From NCBI GenBank assembly GCA_016789785.1, contig JAEUQE010000115.1, positions 1 to 26,936 on the forward strand: 26,936 bases of DNA, given 5' to 3'. The notes below the pieces were generated by a model that saw only the letters and a list, made by a program, of their open reading frames with translations, was not told the DNA's origin and ran no database searches. This document shows, in pieces, positions 6,694 to 14,855 of this stretch (the stretch's first letter is position 1; each line of letters begins with the position of its first letter). The stretch comes from Bryobacterales bacterium. GTDB lineage: Bacteria > Acidobacteriota > Terriglobia > Bryobacterales > Bryobacteraceae. The position numbers and the translations under genes are program-made.

Positions 6694-8139
6694 ATGCCCG
6701 TGCCCCTCTCCCAAATGTGGACGGTTGCCAGCTACGTCCTCACGCAGAAGCTCAAGGGTCGCAAGCAGTACCCGCTCGTTCTCATGCTCGAGCCGCTCTA
6801 CCGCTGCAACCTCGCCTGTGCCGGCTGTGGCAAGATCCAGTACCCGGGCCATATTTTGAAGCAGGAACTCTCGCCGGAAGAGTGTTTCCGGGCAGTGGAG
6901 GAGTGCGGCGCTCCAATGGTCGCGATCCCAGGCGGTGAACCCCTTCTGCATTCCCGCATCCACGAAATCGTGGCCGGTCTCGTCGCCCGCAAGAAGTACA
7001 TCTATCTGTGCACGAACGCCCTGTTGCTCAAGGAGAAACTTCATCTGTTTCAACCGAGCAAGTATCTCTCCTTTTCCGTGCATATGGATGGACAGAAGGA
7101 ACACCACGACTTCTCGGTCTGCAAGGAAGGCGGCTACGAGATCGCGGCGGACGGCATTCGCGCCGCGGTCGCCAGGGGCTTCCGTGTCACCACCAATACC
7201 ACCCTCTTTGACGGCGTCGACGCGAAATCCGTTCGCGACTTCTTCGACGAGATGATGGAGTTAGGCGTCGAGGGCATGATGGTCTCCCCAGGCTATAACT
7301 ACGAGAAAGCTCCCGATCAGCAGCATTTCCTTGGCAAAGACCGCATCCGGCGGATGTTCCGGACCATCCTTTCGAACCGTAAGCCGCATTGGCGCTTCAA
7401 CATGTCCCCACTGTATCTCGAGTTTCTCATGGGCCGCAGGAACGCGCACTGCACGCCCTGGGGCATGCCGACTTACACAATGTTCGGCTGGCAGAAACCG
7501 TGCTATCTCATGCAGGATGGCTATGCGGATACCTTTCGGGAGTTACTGGAAGCAACGGCATGGGAAAAGTACGGCACGGATTCCGGAAATCCGAAATGCG
7601 CGAATTGTATGATGCACTCCGGTTATGAGGCAACCACCGTTGACTACGCCTTCGGGTCCCTCCGTGGATTCTTCGATATGGTGAAGGCGACCCTGTTCTC
7701 GCGGTATCCGGACGCCGAAGCTGCCCGCGCGGCGGAAACCGCAAAGCCTCAGCCGGTGCTCGTGAACATTGATCTGTCGAAGTCCGCGCGGGATAACTAC
7801 CAGGGCCTGCGTTTCACCTCCGGCGCCTTGGGCGATGGAATCGAGAAGGCGTTCGACTATCGTGGCGACCTCAGTATTCGCCTCAAGAACGGTCAGCTTC
7901 TGGAGGGCTACGTGTTTGACCGTGATGCCGGAACCTCCGCCGCGCGTGGAAAGCTGCGGATGCTGCTGAGCACGGGCGGCGAGCGCGTCACCGTCTCCTA
8001 TTCCGATATCGAGGAGCTCTCGTTTACAGGCCGCGACATGGCGGCAGGCAAGAGTTGGGAGGCATGGGTGACAAAGTACATGGCCAGGAAAGCCGCGGGC
8101 GAGAAGAACATCGAGTTAGTGCCGGAAGCCCTTGACTGA
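6694..8139 (+). CDS. hpnH: HpnH, radical SAM adenosylhopane synthase, with extra C-terminal domain
   Basis: 481 aa. Residues 1-335 carry the family phrases: YPLVLMLEPLYRCNLACAGC with the 4Fe-4S ligands C38, C42 and C45, then APMVAIPGGEPLLHS, KYIYLCTNALLL, LSFSVHMDG, VSPGYNYEKAPDQQHFL, HCTPWGMPTYTMFGWQKPCY and CANCMMHSGYEATTV. HpnH joins a 5'-deoxyadenosyl radical to diploptene to give adenosylhopane, the first step to C35 hopanoids. Family members usually end soon after the CMxHxGYEAT motif. Here about 140 further residues follow, ending in a compact block from about 385 (FDYRGDLSIRLKNGQLLEGY to FTGRDMAAGKSWEAWVTKYM) that looks like a small beta-barrel domain of unknown role. No other hopanoid gene lies in the window. 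The ATG is fixed by the alignment-like N-terminus; translation is probably leaderless. Confidence 0.93.
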   Translation: MPVPLSQMWTVASYVLTQKLKGRKQYPLVLMLEPLYRCNLACAGCGKIQYPGHILKQELSPEECFRAVEECGAPMVAIPGGEPLLHSRIHEIVAGLVARKKYIYLCTNALLLKEKLHLFQPSKYLSFSVHMDGQKEHHDFSVCKEGGYEIAADGIRAAVARGFRVTTNTTLFDGVDAKSVRDFFDEMMELGVEGMMVSPGYNYEKAPDQQHFLGKDRIRRMFRTILSNRKPHWRFNMSPLYLEFLMGRRNAHCTPWGMPTYTMFGWQKPCYLMQDGYADTFRELLEATAWEKYGTDSGNPKCANCMMHSGYEATTVDYAFGSLRGFFDMVKATLFSRYPDAEAARAAETAKPQPVLVNIDLSKSARDNYQGLRFTSGALGDGIEKAFDYRGDLSIRLKNGQLLEGYVFDRDAGTSAARGKLRMLLSTGGERVTVSYSDIEELSFTGRDMAAGKSWEAWVTKYMARKAAGEKNIELVPEALD

Positions 8140-8148
8140 GCATTCCTC

Positions 8149-8862
8149 CTACTCGTTCTTCGCGATTTCCCGAATCCGGTCCAAATCCCGGTCGTCGCCG
8201 AGCAAAAAGAGAATATCCGTCTCCAGCAGGACGTCCTCCGCCTGAGGAACGATGTTGATCCGCTTATCCGATCCCTCCTCCCGTTGAATTGCCACGAGTT
8301 GAACCCTGAGCCGGTTGCGCAGCGAAAGCTCCCGCAGCGACTTGCCGGCAAACTCCGGCGGAGTTCGCAACTGCGCGATCGAGTAACCAGGCATCACAGG
8401 CAGCAGATCCACCAGTTCCTTGTGGACCAGGCGGTGTCCCAGGCGGATGGCGGAGTCCTTTTCCGGGTGTATGATCTCATCCACGCCTAGCGCCTTGAGA
8501 ATGCGGCCGTGTTCCTCCGAAAGCGCCTTCACCGCGACATACGGCACACCAATTTCCTTCAGATGAAGCGCCGCCAGCGTGATGATGTCCATTCGTTCAC
8601 CCAGGCTGATCACCGCGACATCCACCTCGTTCAAACCGACCGCCTCAAGCGCAGGCCGGTCGGTTGCGTCCACCACAATCGCTTCCGTGGAAAACGCCGC
8701 TGCGTCGTGGATCGTCTCCGAGTCCATGTCCATCGCGACCACTTCCTTGCCGCTGTCGTAGAGCGTGCGCGCTACGTAGCTCCCAAAGTGGCCCAGTCCG
8801 AGGACTGCAAAGCGCTCGCGCTTCTTGCGGTTGTCACCCAACCATGATGTTCTCTTCGGCAT
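8149..8862 (-). CDS. ktrA: KtrA/TrkA-type regulatory subunit of potassium uptake
   Basis: 237 aa with one RCK unit. An N-terminal Rossmann fold (FAVLGLGHFGSYVARTL, G22-x-G24-x-x-G27, and an acidic end to the second strand in VVAMDMD) is followed by a TrkA-C domain (about 155-235, 'GKSLRELSLRNRLRVQLVAI', 'LLETDILFLLGDD'). Soluble RCK rings bind nucleotide (NAD(H), ATP/ADP) and gate the membrane subunit. The start overlaps the 3' end of the ktrB gene by 29 bases in another frame. AGGA at 8875-8878 lies 12 bases upstream of ATG 8862, so translation is probably coupled. The single RCK unit points to Ktr rather than the two-unit TrkA of enterobacteria. The stop lies only 9 bases from the convergent hpnH stop. 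Confidence 0.9.
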   Translation of the reverse strand: MPKRTSWLGDNRKKRERFAVLGLGHFGSYVARTLYDSGKEVVAMDMDSETIHDAAAFSTEAIVVDATDRPALEAVGLNEVDVAVISLGERMDIITLAALHLKEIGVPYVAVKALSEEHGRILKALGVDEIIHPEKDSAIRLGHRLVHKELVDLLPVMPGYSIAQLRTPPEFAGKSLRELSLRNRLRVQLVAIQREEGSDKRINIVPQAEDVLLETDILFLLGDDRDLDRIREIAKNE

Positions 8863-10285
8863 ATTGATAGTTTTCCTGCCGGGTCCGGGACGCGACCGCC
8901 ACTCCCATCGTCAGCGGTCCAACGCGGCCGATGAACATCACCGCCGCAATCACCAGCTTCCCCAATGTGCTCAGGGTAGCTGTGAAGTTCATCGACAGCC
9001 CAACCGTCCCAAACGCCGAAATCGTCTCGAACAGCACTGGCAGAAACAGCTCGCGGCTCTGCTTGGAGCCATAGCGTTGCGTCTCCGCCTCAATCACCAC
9101 CGATGCGGCCAGCACCACCACCGCAATCGCACTCACCACAATCGCATGCGAACGTTCAATCGTCTCCTCGGGAATCGTGCGGCCAAACGCGTGCAGTTTC
9201 GGGCGCCCGCGTAGCCGGAAGAACGCGTGCGCCACCAGGACCCCGAAGGTGCTGGTCTTGATCCCGCCTCCCGTCGATCCAGGGCTTGCGCCAATGAACA
9301 TCAGCGCCATCGTACACATCAGCGCGGGACCGCTCATCTGTGCGTAGTCCACCGTGTTGAAACCGGCCGTGCGAGCCGTTACCGCGCAAAACCACGCGTT
9401 CCACCACGCCTGGAGGGTACTCATGTTCGCAAGCACTCCGCGGCGCTCCAACAGAAAGTACGACACGGTGCCGATGACGAGCAGCAGCGCGCTCACGCAC
9501 AAGACAATCTTTGTATGTACACTCACGCGCGGGCGTGACTTGCGGACGTCGAATCGCTTGTGCAGCCGCGATCCCGGCGCCCGCTGAAGGTATTGCTGCA
9601 GCAGGTACTCCCGCAGATCCAGGCTTACCAGGAACCCAATTCCACCCGTCACGATCAGGCCCGAAATCACGGCTTGCGTGAAGAAGTCCCCGGCAAAGCC
9701 GACCATGTTGTCCGCATACAGCGCAAAGCCCGCGTTGCAGAACGCGGAGATGGAGTGGAAGATGGCCTGATACGCGCGGTCCGTCCATTGAGGAATGCGC
9801 CCGATCGATGTCCAATGCGCGAAGAGCAGAAGCGCGCCGACTCCCTCAGCCAGTGCGGTGGCCAGGGCGACATGGATGATCAGCGACCGCACCTGTCCCG
9901 TTGGACTGTGATGATAGCTCTCCTGAATCGCGATTCGGTCGCACACTCCAACGCGGCCGCCAAGCATTGCCACAAACAGCGTGGTCAGAGTCATCAGTCC
10001 GAGACCCCCCACCTGAATGCACGCGAGCAATACGAGTTGCCCGAACAGGGATAGCCGCGATGCCACGTCGAATACCGAAAGCCCGGTGACACACGTGGCG
10101 GAGACTGCGGTGAAGAACGCGTCGACGAGCGTGAGCCGTTCGCCAGTCACCGCGGCGGGTGACCACAACAGCAACGTCCCGGTTCCAATCACCCCCGCAA
10201 AACTCAGGGCGATGAGTTCAGCCGGCTTCAACGATAGCTGTAGCCTGCGCTTTGCGCGAATCGGCGGGTCAACAAGCGCGGGCAT
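8834..10285 (-). CDS. ktrB: KtrB/TrkH-type potassium-translocating membrane subunit
   Basis: 483 aa with the four membrane-pore-membrane repeats of the SKT superfamily. The selectivity-filter segments are visible in order: SATCVTGLSV, SISAFCNAGFAL, TARTAGFNTV and SAFGTVGLSMN, each with the conserved glycine. A GASPGSTGGGIKT motif, typical of TrkH/KtrB, lies in the third to fourth repeat. The protein sits in the inner membrane and takes up K+ (often Na+- or H+-coupled), controlled by the RCK subunit encoded directly downstream. The ATG at 10285 gives a short cytoplasmic basic N-terminus before the first span. A TATGAT at 10297-10302 may be its -10 box. Assignment to KtrB or TrkH within the family is not certain. 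Confidence 0.92.
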   Translation of the reverse strand: MPALVDPPIRAKRRLQLSLKPAELIALSFAGVIGTGTLLLWSPAAVTGERLTLVDAFFTAVSATCVTGLSVFDVASRLSLFGQLVLLACIQVGGLGLMTLTTLFVAMLGGRVGVCDRIAIQESYHHSPTGQVRSLIIHVALATALAEGVGALLLFAHWTSIGRIPQWTDRAYQAIFHSISAFCNAGFALYADNMVGFAGDFFTQAVISGLIVTGGIGFLVSLDLREYLLQQYLQRAPGSRLHKRFDVRKSRPRVSVHTKIVLCVSALLLVIGTVSYFLLERRGVLANMSTLQAWWNAWFCAVTARTAGFNTVDYAQMSGPALMCTMALMFIGASPGSTGGGIKTSTFGVLVAHAFFRLRGRPKLHAFGRTIPEETIERSHAIVVSAIAVVVLAASVVIEAETQRYGSKQSRELFLPVLFETISAFGTVGLSMNFTATLSTLGKLVIAAVMFIGRVGPLTMGVAVASRTRQENYQYAEENIMVG

Positions 10286-10319
10286 TCGTATCCCAGATCA
10301 TACTTGGTGTCGAAATCTC

Positions 10320-10329
10320 ATCCTAGGAT
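10320..10329. promoter_or_regulatory. 10-bp palindrome in the ktrB / LysM-gene divergent region
   Basis: ATCCTAGGAT is a perfect 10-bp palindrome, located 18 bases upstream of the possible ktrB -10 box and 67 bases before the start of the divergent LysM gene. Its position near the expected ktrB -35 suits an operator, but its length alone is not decisive. Confidence 0.25.
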
Positions 10330-10395
10330 AAGCCGTTTCAGGGAGTTGATGGAATCCGGCCGCCGTTTGCGCGTTAACCATGGGAGAAGTGATCC

Positions 10396-11115
10396 ATGCC
10401 CCTGACCGTTACCACTGCCAACAACACTCCGAATCCGGCACCCCAGATCGTAGCGCCCGCGCGTGTCGTCGAGGTGGCCCGGAACCTTGGCTCCCCCGGT
10501 GCTGATCGGGCGCTCGCAGTGACCTCGCCGCGGCTCACCATCGATCTGCGTGGCTGCAATTTCTCCCTCTTCGGGACGCCGCCCAATGAGGAGTTCGCCT
10601 TCAACACCGGGACCATGGCTCTCACGTTGAATCAGGAAGTGTTCATCGCCAACGACCTGTCCCCGTGCGCACAGGGTGTGTGGGCACAGCATGAAGCGAT
10701 TCATGTGCGCGACAACGCGGCCGTGCTTGCCCGCATGCCCACAGAGATCGCCAACGATCCGTCGCTGCAAGCCATCTTCCGCGACAAACAACGTTTTCCG
10801 CGTGGAGACTTCGCGCTGATCCAGGATGCTATCCAAAACATGGTTGGCACGATCTTCCGCCGCCTGACCGGAGAAGCCGTCACGCGGCTCGACACGCGGC
10901 GCGAATACTCCCGTGTGAATCAGGAGATCATCCGATCCTGTCCTGGACCTCACTTTCACACCGTGGTGAGTGGCGAGAACCTCTCGTTCCTGTCCGAGTT
11001 CTACTACGGAACGCAGTCTCACGCCATGACCATCTACCGGCGAAACCAAGGCATCATCGGCAACAACCCAAACCTGATTCGCCCCGGCCAGCGCCTGGAG
11101 ATCCCCCGCGTGTGA
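10396..11115 (+). CDS. HExxH-motif protein with C-terminal LysM domain
   Basis: 239 aa. GGGAG at 10382-10386 is nine bases before ATG 10396, which fixes the start. Residues 99-103 are HEAIH, inside a helix-like stretch (GVWAQHEAIHVRDNAAV), matching the HExxH zinc-ligand and catalytic motif of zincin metallopeptidases. A third zinc ligand cannot be named. Residues about 185-238 form a LysM-type module (HFHTVVSGENLSFLSEFYYG, then NLIRPGQRLEIP), which usually binds peptidoglycan or other N-acetylglucosamine polymers and also occurs in phage-tail and secretion-spike proteins. There is no signal peptide; the N-terminus is Pro/Thr/Asn-rich. I do not recognise the N-terminal family. It could be a cell-wall peptidase or a cargo protein of a contractile apparatus, but no such apparatus is in the window. 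The stop is 3 bases from the convergent peptidase gene. Confidence 0.75.
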   Translation: MPLTVTTANNTPNPAPQIVAPARVVEVARNLGSPGADRALAVTSPRLTIDLRGCNFSLFGTPPNEEFAFNTGTMALTLNQEVFIANDLSPCAQGVWAQHEAIHVRDNAAVLARMPTEIANDPSLQAIFRDKQRFPRGDFALIQDAIQNMVGTIFRRLTGEAVTRLDTRREYSRVNQEIIRSCPGPHFHTVVSGENLSFLSEFYYGTQSHAMTIYRRNQGIIGNNPNLIRPGQRLEIPRV

Positions 11116-11118
11116 GGT

Positions 11119-12360
11119 TCACCGCATGCGGCCATACTTCTTCATGACCTCCACCAGACGCTGTCCCGGCAGCCCGTAAATCCGGATGCCATCGGCGCCA
11201 GTCATCTGCGCGGGAGCGGCCAGCATTGCGTTCGCCACGGATTCCTCCGTGGCCTCAATCGTCGCCCGGAAAAACCGGTCGAGCACGCCGTTATCGAGCG
11301 CTTCGATCTTCACGGGAGAGTCCTGATCTTCTCCATCCTTGGGATCGTGCGCCGCGCCCGGATTGGCCGTTGAGAACGCAAGGAACAGATCGCCCGATCC
11401 ATTGCCGGCCCAACTTCCCAACTTGCCCAAACCCATGCCCACACGGCGCGCAATGCGTTTGAGCTGATGCGGCATCAGTGGCGCGTCGGTTGCCACCACC
11501 ACGATGATCGAGCCGCGGCCCAATTGCGCCGCTTCTTCCGCAATGGTTGTTTTCATCTGCGCTGCCGTAGCGCAGGGCTGGAGCCGTCCGTTCATCCAAG
11601 GTCTGGTTTGCGGCAGCGTTGTGCAGGACCGGAGATCAGTGATCTCGCGTCCAACGGGAACGCCGAGTACGTGAAGATCTCCGCCATAGTTGCATTGCAC
11701 CAACACACCCAGCGTGTACTGTTTGCCTCCCGCCATCACGATGCGGGACGAAGTGCCAATGCCGCCCTTGAAGCCATTGCAGCCCATGCCGGTCCCGCCG
11801 CCCACCGCTCCTTCCACCACGGGACCGGGCTTCGCCGCATTCAGCGCTGCCCATGCGTGCTCGGGCTTCACGTGCTGCCCGTTTGAATCATTGAGGAAGT
11901 CAAATGTTTCGGCCACCACGGGATACGTGAAGACGAACTGGCGTCCGTTGGCGATCTGCCAGTGGATGGCGGCATCGCGCACCACGCCGACACTGTGCGT
12001 TCCGGTCAAGAGAATCGGGCCTTCCAGAAAGCCCGACTCCTCAATCCAGTTAATCCCCGTCATGTCGCCGTTGCCGTTCTGGTTGAACGTGGCAGCCATC
12101 ACGAAATCCCAGTTGCCTTTGGGACGCGGCAGAATCGCCGTCACTCCCGTACGAACCGGCCCTTGTCCGGGCTCCAGTTTGCCTTCCCCTCGGATGATCG
12201 TTGTGTGACCCACGGCCACTCCCGGCACGTCCGTGATGGCATTGTGCGCGCCCGTCGTGCCGTCAAACGGGATTCCGAGCGCGCGTCCTCTCAGATTCTG
12301 GGCATGTAGCGCGACGCTGAGCATCAACGCAAGAGACGCTAGAGTTGGAACCATGTGCAA
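11119..12360 (-). CDS. Exported S58 (DmpA-type) self-processing aminopeptidase
   Basis: 413 aa from TTG 12360. I chose this start because GGAG (12368-12371) is seven bases upstream; ATG 12354 two codons later has a poor 13-base spacing. A signal peptide is clear (MVPTLASLALMLSVALHA). Family features are NAITDVPGVAVGHTTI, GGGTGMGCNGFKGGIGTSSR, YTLGVLVQCNYG and RGSIIVVVATDAPLMPHQL. In DmpA the precursor cuts itself at Gly-Ser, and the new N-terminal serine of the beta chain is the nucleophile. The equivalent here is G283-S284 in RGSIIVV. The family removes N-terminal residues from D- and L-amino acid amides and peptides or beta-peptides. The mature enzyme would be periplasmic. The gene lies 68 bases downstream of the di-haem peroxidase gene on the same strand and may be co-transcribed with it. 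Confidence 0.9.
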   Translation of the reverse strand: MHMVPTLASLALMLSVALHAQNLRGRALGIPFDGTTGAHNAITDVPGVAVGHTTIIRGEGKLEPGQGPVRTGVTAILPRPKGNWDFVMAATFNQNGNGDMTGINWIEESGFLEGPILLTGTHSVGVVRDAAIHWQIANGRQFVFTYPVVAETFDFLNDSNGQHVKPEHAWAALNAAKPGPVVEGAVGGGTGMGCNGFKGGIGTSSRIVMAGGKQYTLGVLVQCNYGGDLHVLGVPVGREITDLRSCTTLPQTRPWMNGRLQPCATAAQMKTTIAEEAAQLGRGSIIVVVATDAPLMPHQLKRIARRVGMGLGKLGSWAGNGSGDLFLAFSTANPGAAHDPKDGEDQDSPVKIEALDNGVLDRFFRATIEATEESVANAMLAAPAQMTGADGIRIYGLPGQRLVEVMKKYGRMR

Positions 12361-12428
12361 GGCAGATCTCCGTTCGATCTTGCTAATCTAACGCAGTCAG
12401 CCCCTGCGGCGTGCCCGTTCGAACTCCT

Positions 12429-14183
12429 TCACTGCAACTCGATCATGCACCGCTCGGTCATCGTATGCGTGCGCGACCCATCGGCGCCCGTTCCTGCCAG
12501 CAACTCTTGAAACGTTTGGAGCGGTTGTTGCGTGCCGTATGCGCCCACCGCCGGCACCGAGATCCAACGGTCCGCCGCGCTTGCCGGAAATCGTGCCGAC
12601 GCGCCTGGAAGAAGCACCCCCGGCCGCAGTTCCAGATGGCCATCAGGGACGCACAACTCGGGATGATCGAACGGAGCCCTCTGATGCCGTACTCGCGCAT
12701 CGGTGAGCGCTTTCAGAAACGCAACCAGAGCCGCTTTCTGCGACGTGGTCGCGGCGAAAGGCCTGATGCCATTGTTGTTGGCTGCGAAATCGCCCCCGCG
12801 TACGTAGAAGTCCACAACTTGCTCCAACGTCGATTGGCCTCCATTGTGGAAATACGGACCGGTGAGTTCGACATTGCGCAGTCCGATGCTCTTGAACGCA
12901 CCGTTCCCGCTGCCTGCGTCTTCGCTCGCCGGCCGCACACCAGTATGTTGAAACGCACGGCCATTGCCGCGCTGGCCGCTCGCGGTGAACGAAGCCGCGC
13001 TGAACTCCGCGCCTCCATGACACGTAGTGCAGCGACCGTTCTGTTGGAAGATGCGCAAGCCTTCCTGCTCTTGTGCGGTGAGTGCGCTCTGGTCGCCTTC
13101 CATGAAACGGTCGAACGGCGAATCATTCGAGTTCAAGGTTGCCTGATAAGCCTGCAGCGCAAGACCCCAGAATAACGGGAAATTGTATTCGGCTTGCGAG
13201 AACTCGCGAGTGTTGCCCGCCGCGCCGGTCCGGCCCGTGAGCACTTCACCCGACTCATCCACCAACTGCGTGGACTCCCACAATTCCGAATGAAACGCGG
13301 CGCGAACCATGCCGCCATAGGTGATGCCGGCGGCCAAGCCACGGCCACTTACGCGTGCCATCGCTCCCAGAACGCTGTCATCCGGCGCCACACTCTGCAT
13401 TGCCAGCGGTGCGAGGCTCAGAATCTTCTTTCCAAGCTTCGCCCAGGTGCGGCCGGCGTACGACATCTCCAGATGATCCAGCACCGGGCCAACGGCCTGC
13501 GACGCAAGACTCGAGTTGTCGATGCGGATTTGACTGCGTGTCAGCACGCCATCGCGCATCAGCAGCAATCCCGGCGTTGCTGTGCTCGCGCCTCCGGGAT
13601 CGAAGCCGTTGAAGATCCGCTGCGCGCGCCCATCCCAAAAGTTGCGGACATAGAACACGGAGTTGATGACGCTTGGTGAGTTCCGAACGGTGACGCGGCG
13701 GGCCTGCGTGCCGTTCGTCATGAACGGGGCGATGTCCATTGTGTCAGTACCCAACTCCTCGGCCTGACCCGGTTCGATATCAACGAAACTCCGGCGGAAC
13801 AGGCCCGCTGATCCCACACGCATCGACAGATCGCGCAGCACTTCGGAGTTGCGATTCGATGGATCTGCCAGCCATCGGAACGGGAAGATCACAGAATCGA
13901 GACGGGAGTTGAGCGGGAACGCTCCGTTCGGATCCACCAACTGGTTCTGGATGCGGTGGTCCGCCCCCGCGTGGAAATGGCAGGTCGCGCAGGCCGTGCG
14001 CCCGTCGGAGCCTGCCTGCATGTCCCAGAAGAGAGCCTTCCCGAGCGCGATCAGCGCGGCGTTGTCGCGAACGTACGTTTCAAGCCCCGGTGGTACAGGC
14101 ACCGGAACAGACTTCAAGGATCGGAGTGGCTGCGCGTTCGCGGCGGATACGCACAGAACAAGAATCGTTAGCCAGCATTTCAT
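12429..14183 (-). CDS. Exported di-haem cytochrome c peroxidase (MauG/CcpA family)
   Basis: 584 aa from ATG 14183, chosen because a GAGGG sequence lies about seven bases upstream and a signal peptide follows directly (MKCWLTILVLCVSAANAQ). An upstream ATG at 14240 would bury the signal peptide. Two haem-c sites are visible: CATCH (C65, C68, H69) in the segment GKALFWDMQAGSDGRTACAT, and CTTCH (about 385-389) followed by GGAEFSA. The phrases NSPSVINSVFYVRNFWDGRA and LRNVELTGPYFHNGGQSTLE are typical of the family. Such proteins sit in the periplasm and reduce peroxide with electrons from cytochrome c or, in the MauG branch, oxidise protein or small substrates. At 584 aa it is longer than classical CcpA (about 330-350 aa), with an inserted middle region, so the substrate is open. 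Confidence 0.9.
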   Translation of the reverse strand: MKCWLTILVLCVSAANAQPLRSLKSVPVPVPPGLETYVRDNAALIALGKALFWDMQAGSDGRTACATCHFHAGADHRIQNQLVDPNGAFPLNSRLDSVIFPFRWLADPSNRNSEVLRDLSMRVGSAGLFRRSFVDIEPGQAEELGTDTMDIAPFMTNGTQARRVTVRNSPSVINSVFYVRNFWDGRAQRIFNGFDPGGASTATPGLLLMRDGVLTRSQIRIDNSSLASQAVGPVLDHLEMSYAGRTWAKLGKKILSLAPLAMQSVAPDDSVLGAMARVSGRGLAAGITYGGMVRAAFHSELWESTQLVDESGEVLTGRTGAAGNTREFSQAEYNFPLFWGLALQAYQATLNSNDSPFDRFMEGDQSALTAQEQEGLRIFQQNGRCTTCHGGAEFSAASFTASGQRGNGRAFQHTGVRPASEDAGSGNGAFKSIGLRNVELTGPYFHNGGQSTLEQVVDFYVRGGDFAANNNGIRPFAATTSQKAALVAFLKALTDARVRHQRAPFDHPELCVPDGHLELRPGVLLPGASARFPASAADRWISVPAVGAYGTQQPLQTFQELLAGTGADGSRTHTMTERCMIELQ

Positions 14184-14314
14184 GGAGCACCCTCTACGAC
14201 AAGGTAAACCCCCGGGTGCCCAGCGAGTTGTGAATGTCAAGAAGTCTTAACACAGCCAAGGCGCACTGGCGCGGCCAGCCTCTCCGGACCGCAACAATGA
14301 CACAATAGGCCTCT

Positions 14315-14743
14315 ATGCGCAAATCGATTCTGTTTCGCACTCTTGCCACCGTGGCGATCTTTGCCGCCGGATTCTGGGCTGGCAACAAGCAGGGCCAAGC
14401 GGCCGCGGCCAACCGCGTGTTCGAGCTTCGCACCTACTACACACATGATGGAAAGCTGCCTGATCTGCTGGCGCGATTCCGCAATCACACGACAAAGCTC
14501 TTCGAGAAGCATGGCATGACGAATGTCGGCTACTGGGTTCCGCAAGACAAGCCGGCCTCGGATGGAACGCTCATCTATGTGCTGTCGTACCCCAACCGCG
14601 ACGCCGCGAAGAAGGCGTGGGATGGCTTCCGCACCGATGATGAGTGGAAGAAGGCGCGTGCGGCATCCGAGGTGAATGGTCCGATTGTGAAGAAGGTCGA
14701 ATCCGTCTACATGGAACCCACCGACTTCTCGAAGATGAAGTAG
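14315..14743 (+). CDS. NIPSNAP-family protein with N-terminal membrane anchor or signal
   Basis: 142 aa. Residues about 7-31 are hydrophobic (ILFRTLATVAIFAAGFWAG) and serve as a signal peptide or anchor. The rest is one ferredoxin-like alpha/beta-barrel domain of NIPSNAP type: VFELRTYYTHDGKLPDLLAR, FEKHGMTNVGYWVPQDKP, LIYVLSYPNRDAAKKAWDGF and VESVYMEPTDFSKMK. The biochemical role of bacterial NIPSNAP proteins is not established; related dimeric barrels include monooxygenases and stress proteins. The gene is divergent from the peroxidase gene, sharing a 131-base region. No strong ribosome-binding site is present (only AGG five bases before the ATG). Confidence 0.85.
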   Translation: MRKSILFRTLATVAIFAAGFWAGNKQGQAAAANRVFELRTYYTHDGKLPDLLARFRNHTTKLFEKHGMTNVGYWVPQDKPASDGTLIYVLSYPNRDAAKKAWDGFRTDDEWKKARAASEVNGPIVKKVESVYMEPTDFSKMK

Positions 14744-14820
14744 CACAACCACTCCCCCGACGGACAACGCGCGGCGCTCGTCACAGTCGTAAAGTCTCAC
14801 AGTTGACGGTACTCGCCGTC

Positions 14821-14849
14821 TTGACAAAACAATTGGTCAACTCTACCAT
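14821..14849 (+). promoter_or_regulatory. Promoter with embedded inverted repeat for the ArsR-type regulator
   Basis: TTGACA (14821-14826), a 17-base spacer and TACCAT (14844-14849) form a sigma-70 promoter with a perfect -35 and a 4/6 -10. The arms TTGAC (14821-14825) and GTCAA (14836-14840), with flanking AA/TT, make an inverted repeat across the -35 and spacer, a natural place for a dimeric repressor. A further TTGAC lies upstream at about 14803. The expected transcription start falls at the regulator's ATG (14856). Confidence 0.55.
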
Positions 14850-14855
14850 GGACAC

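Noticed and set aside
14235..14240. Perfect TTGACA upstream of the peroxidase gene (minus strand) as its promoter
   Set aside because: No acceptable -10 box occurs 16-18 bases downstream, so I did not annotate it as a promoter.
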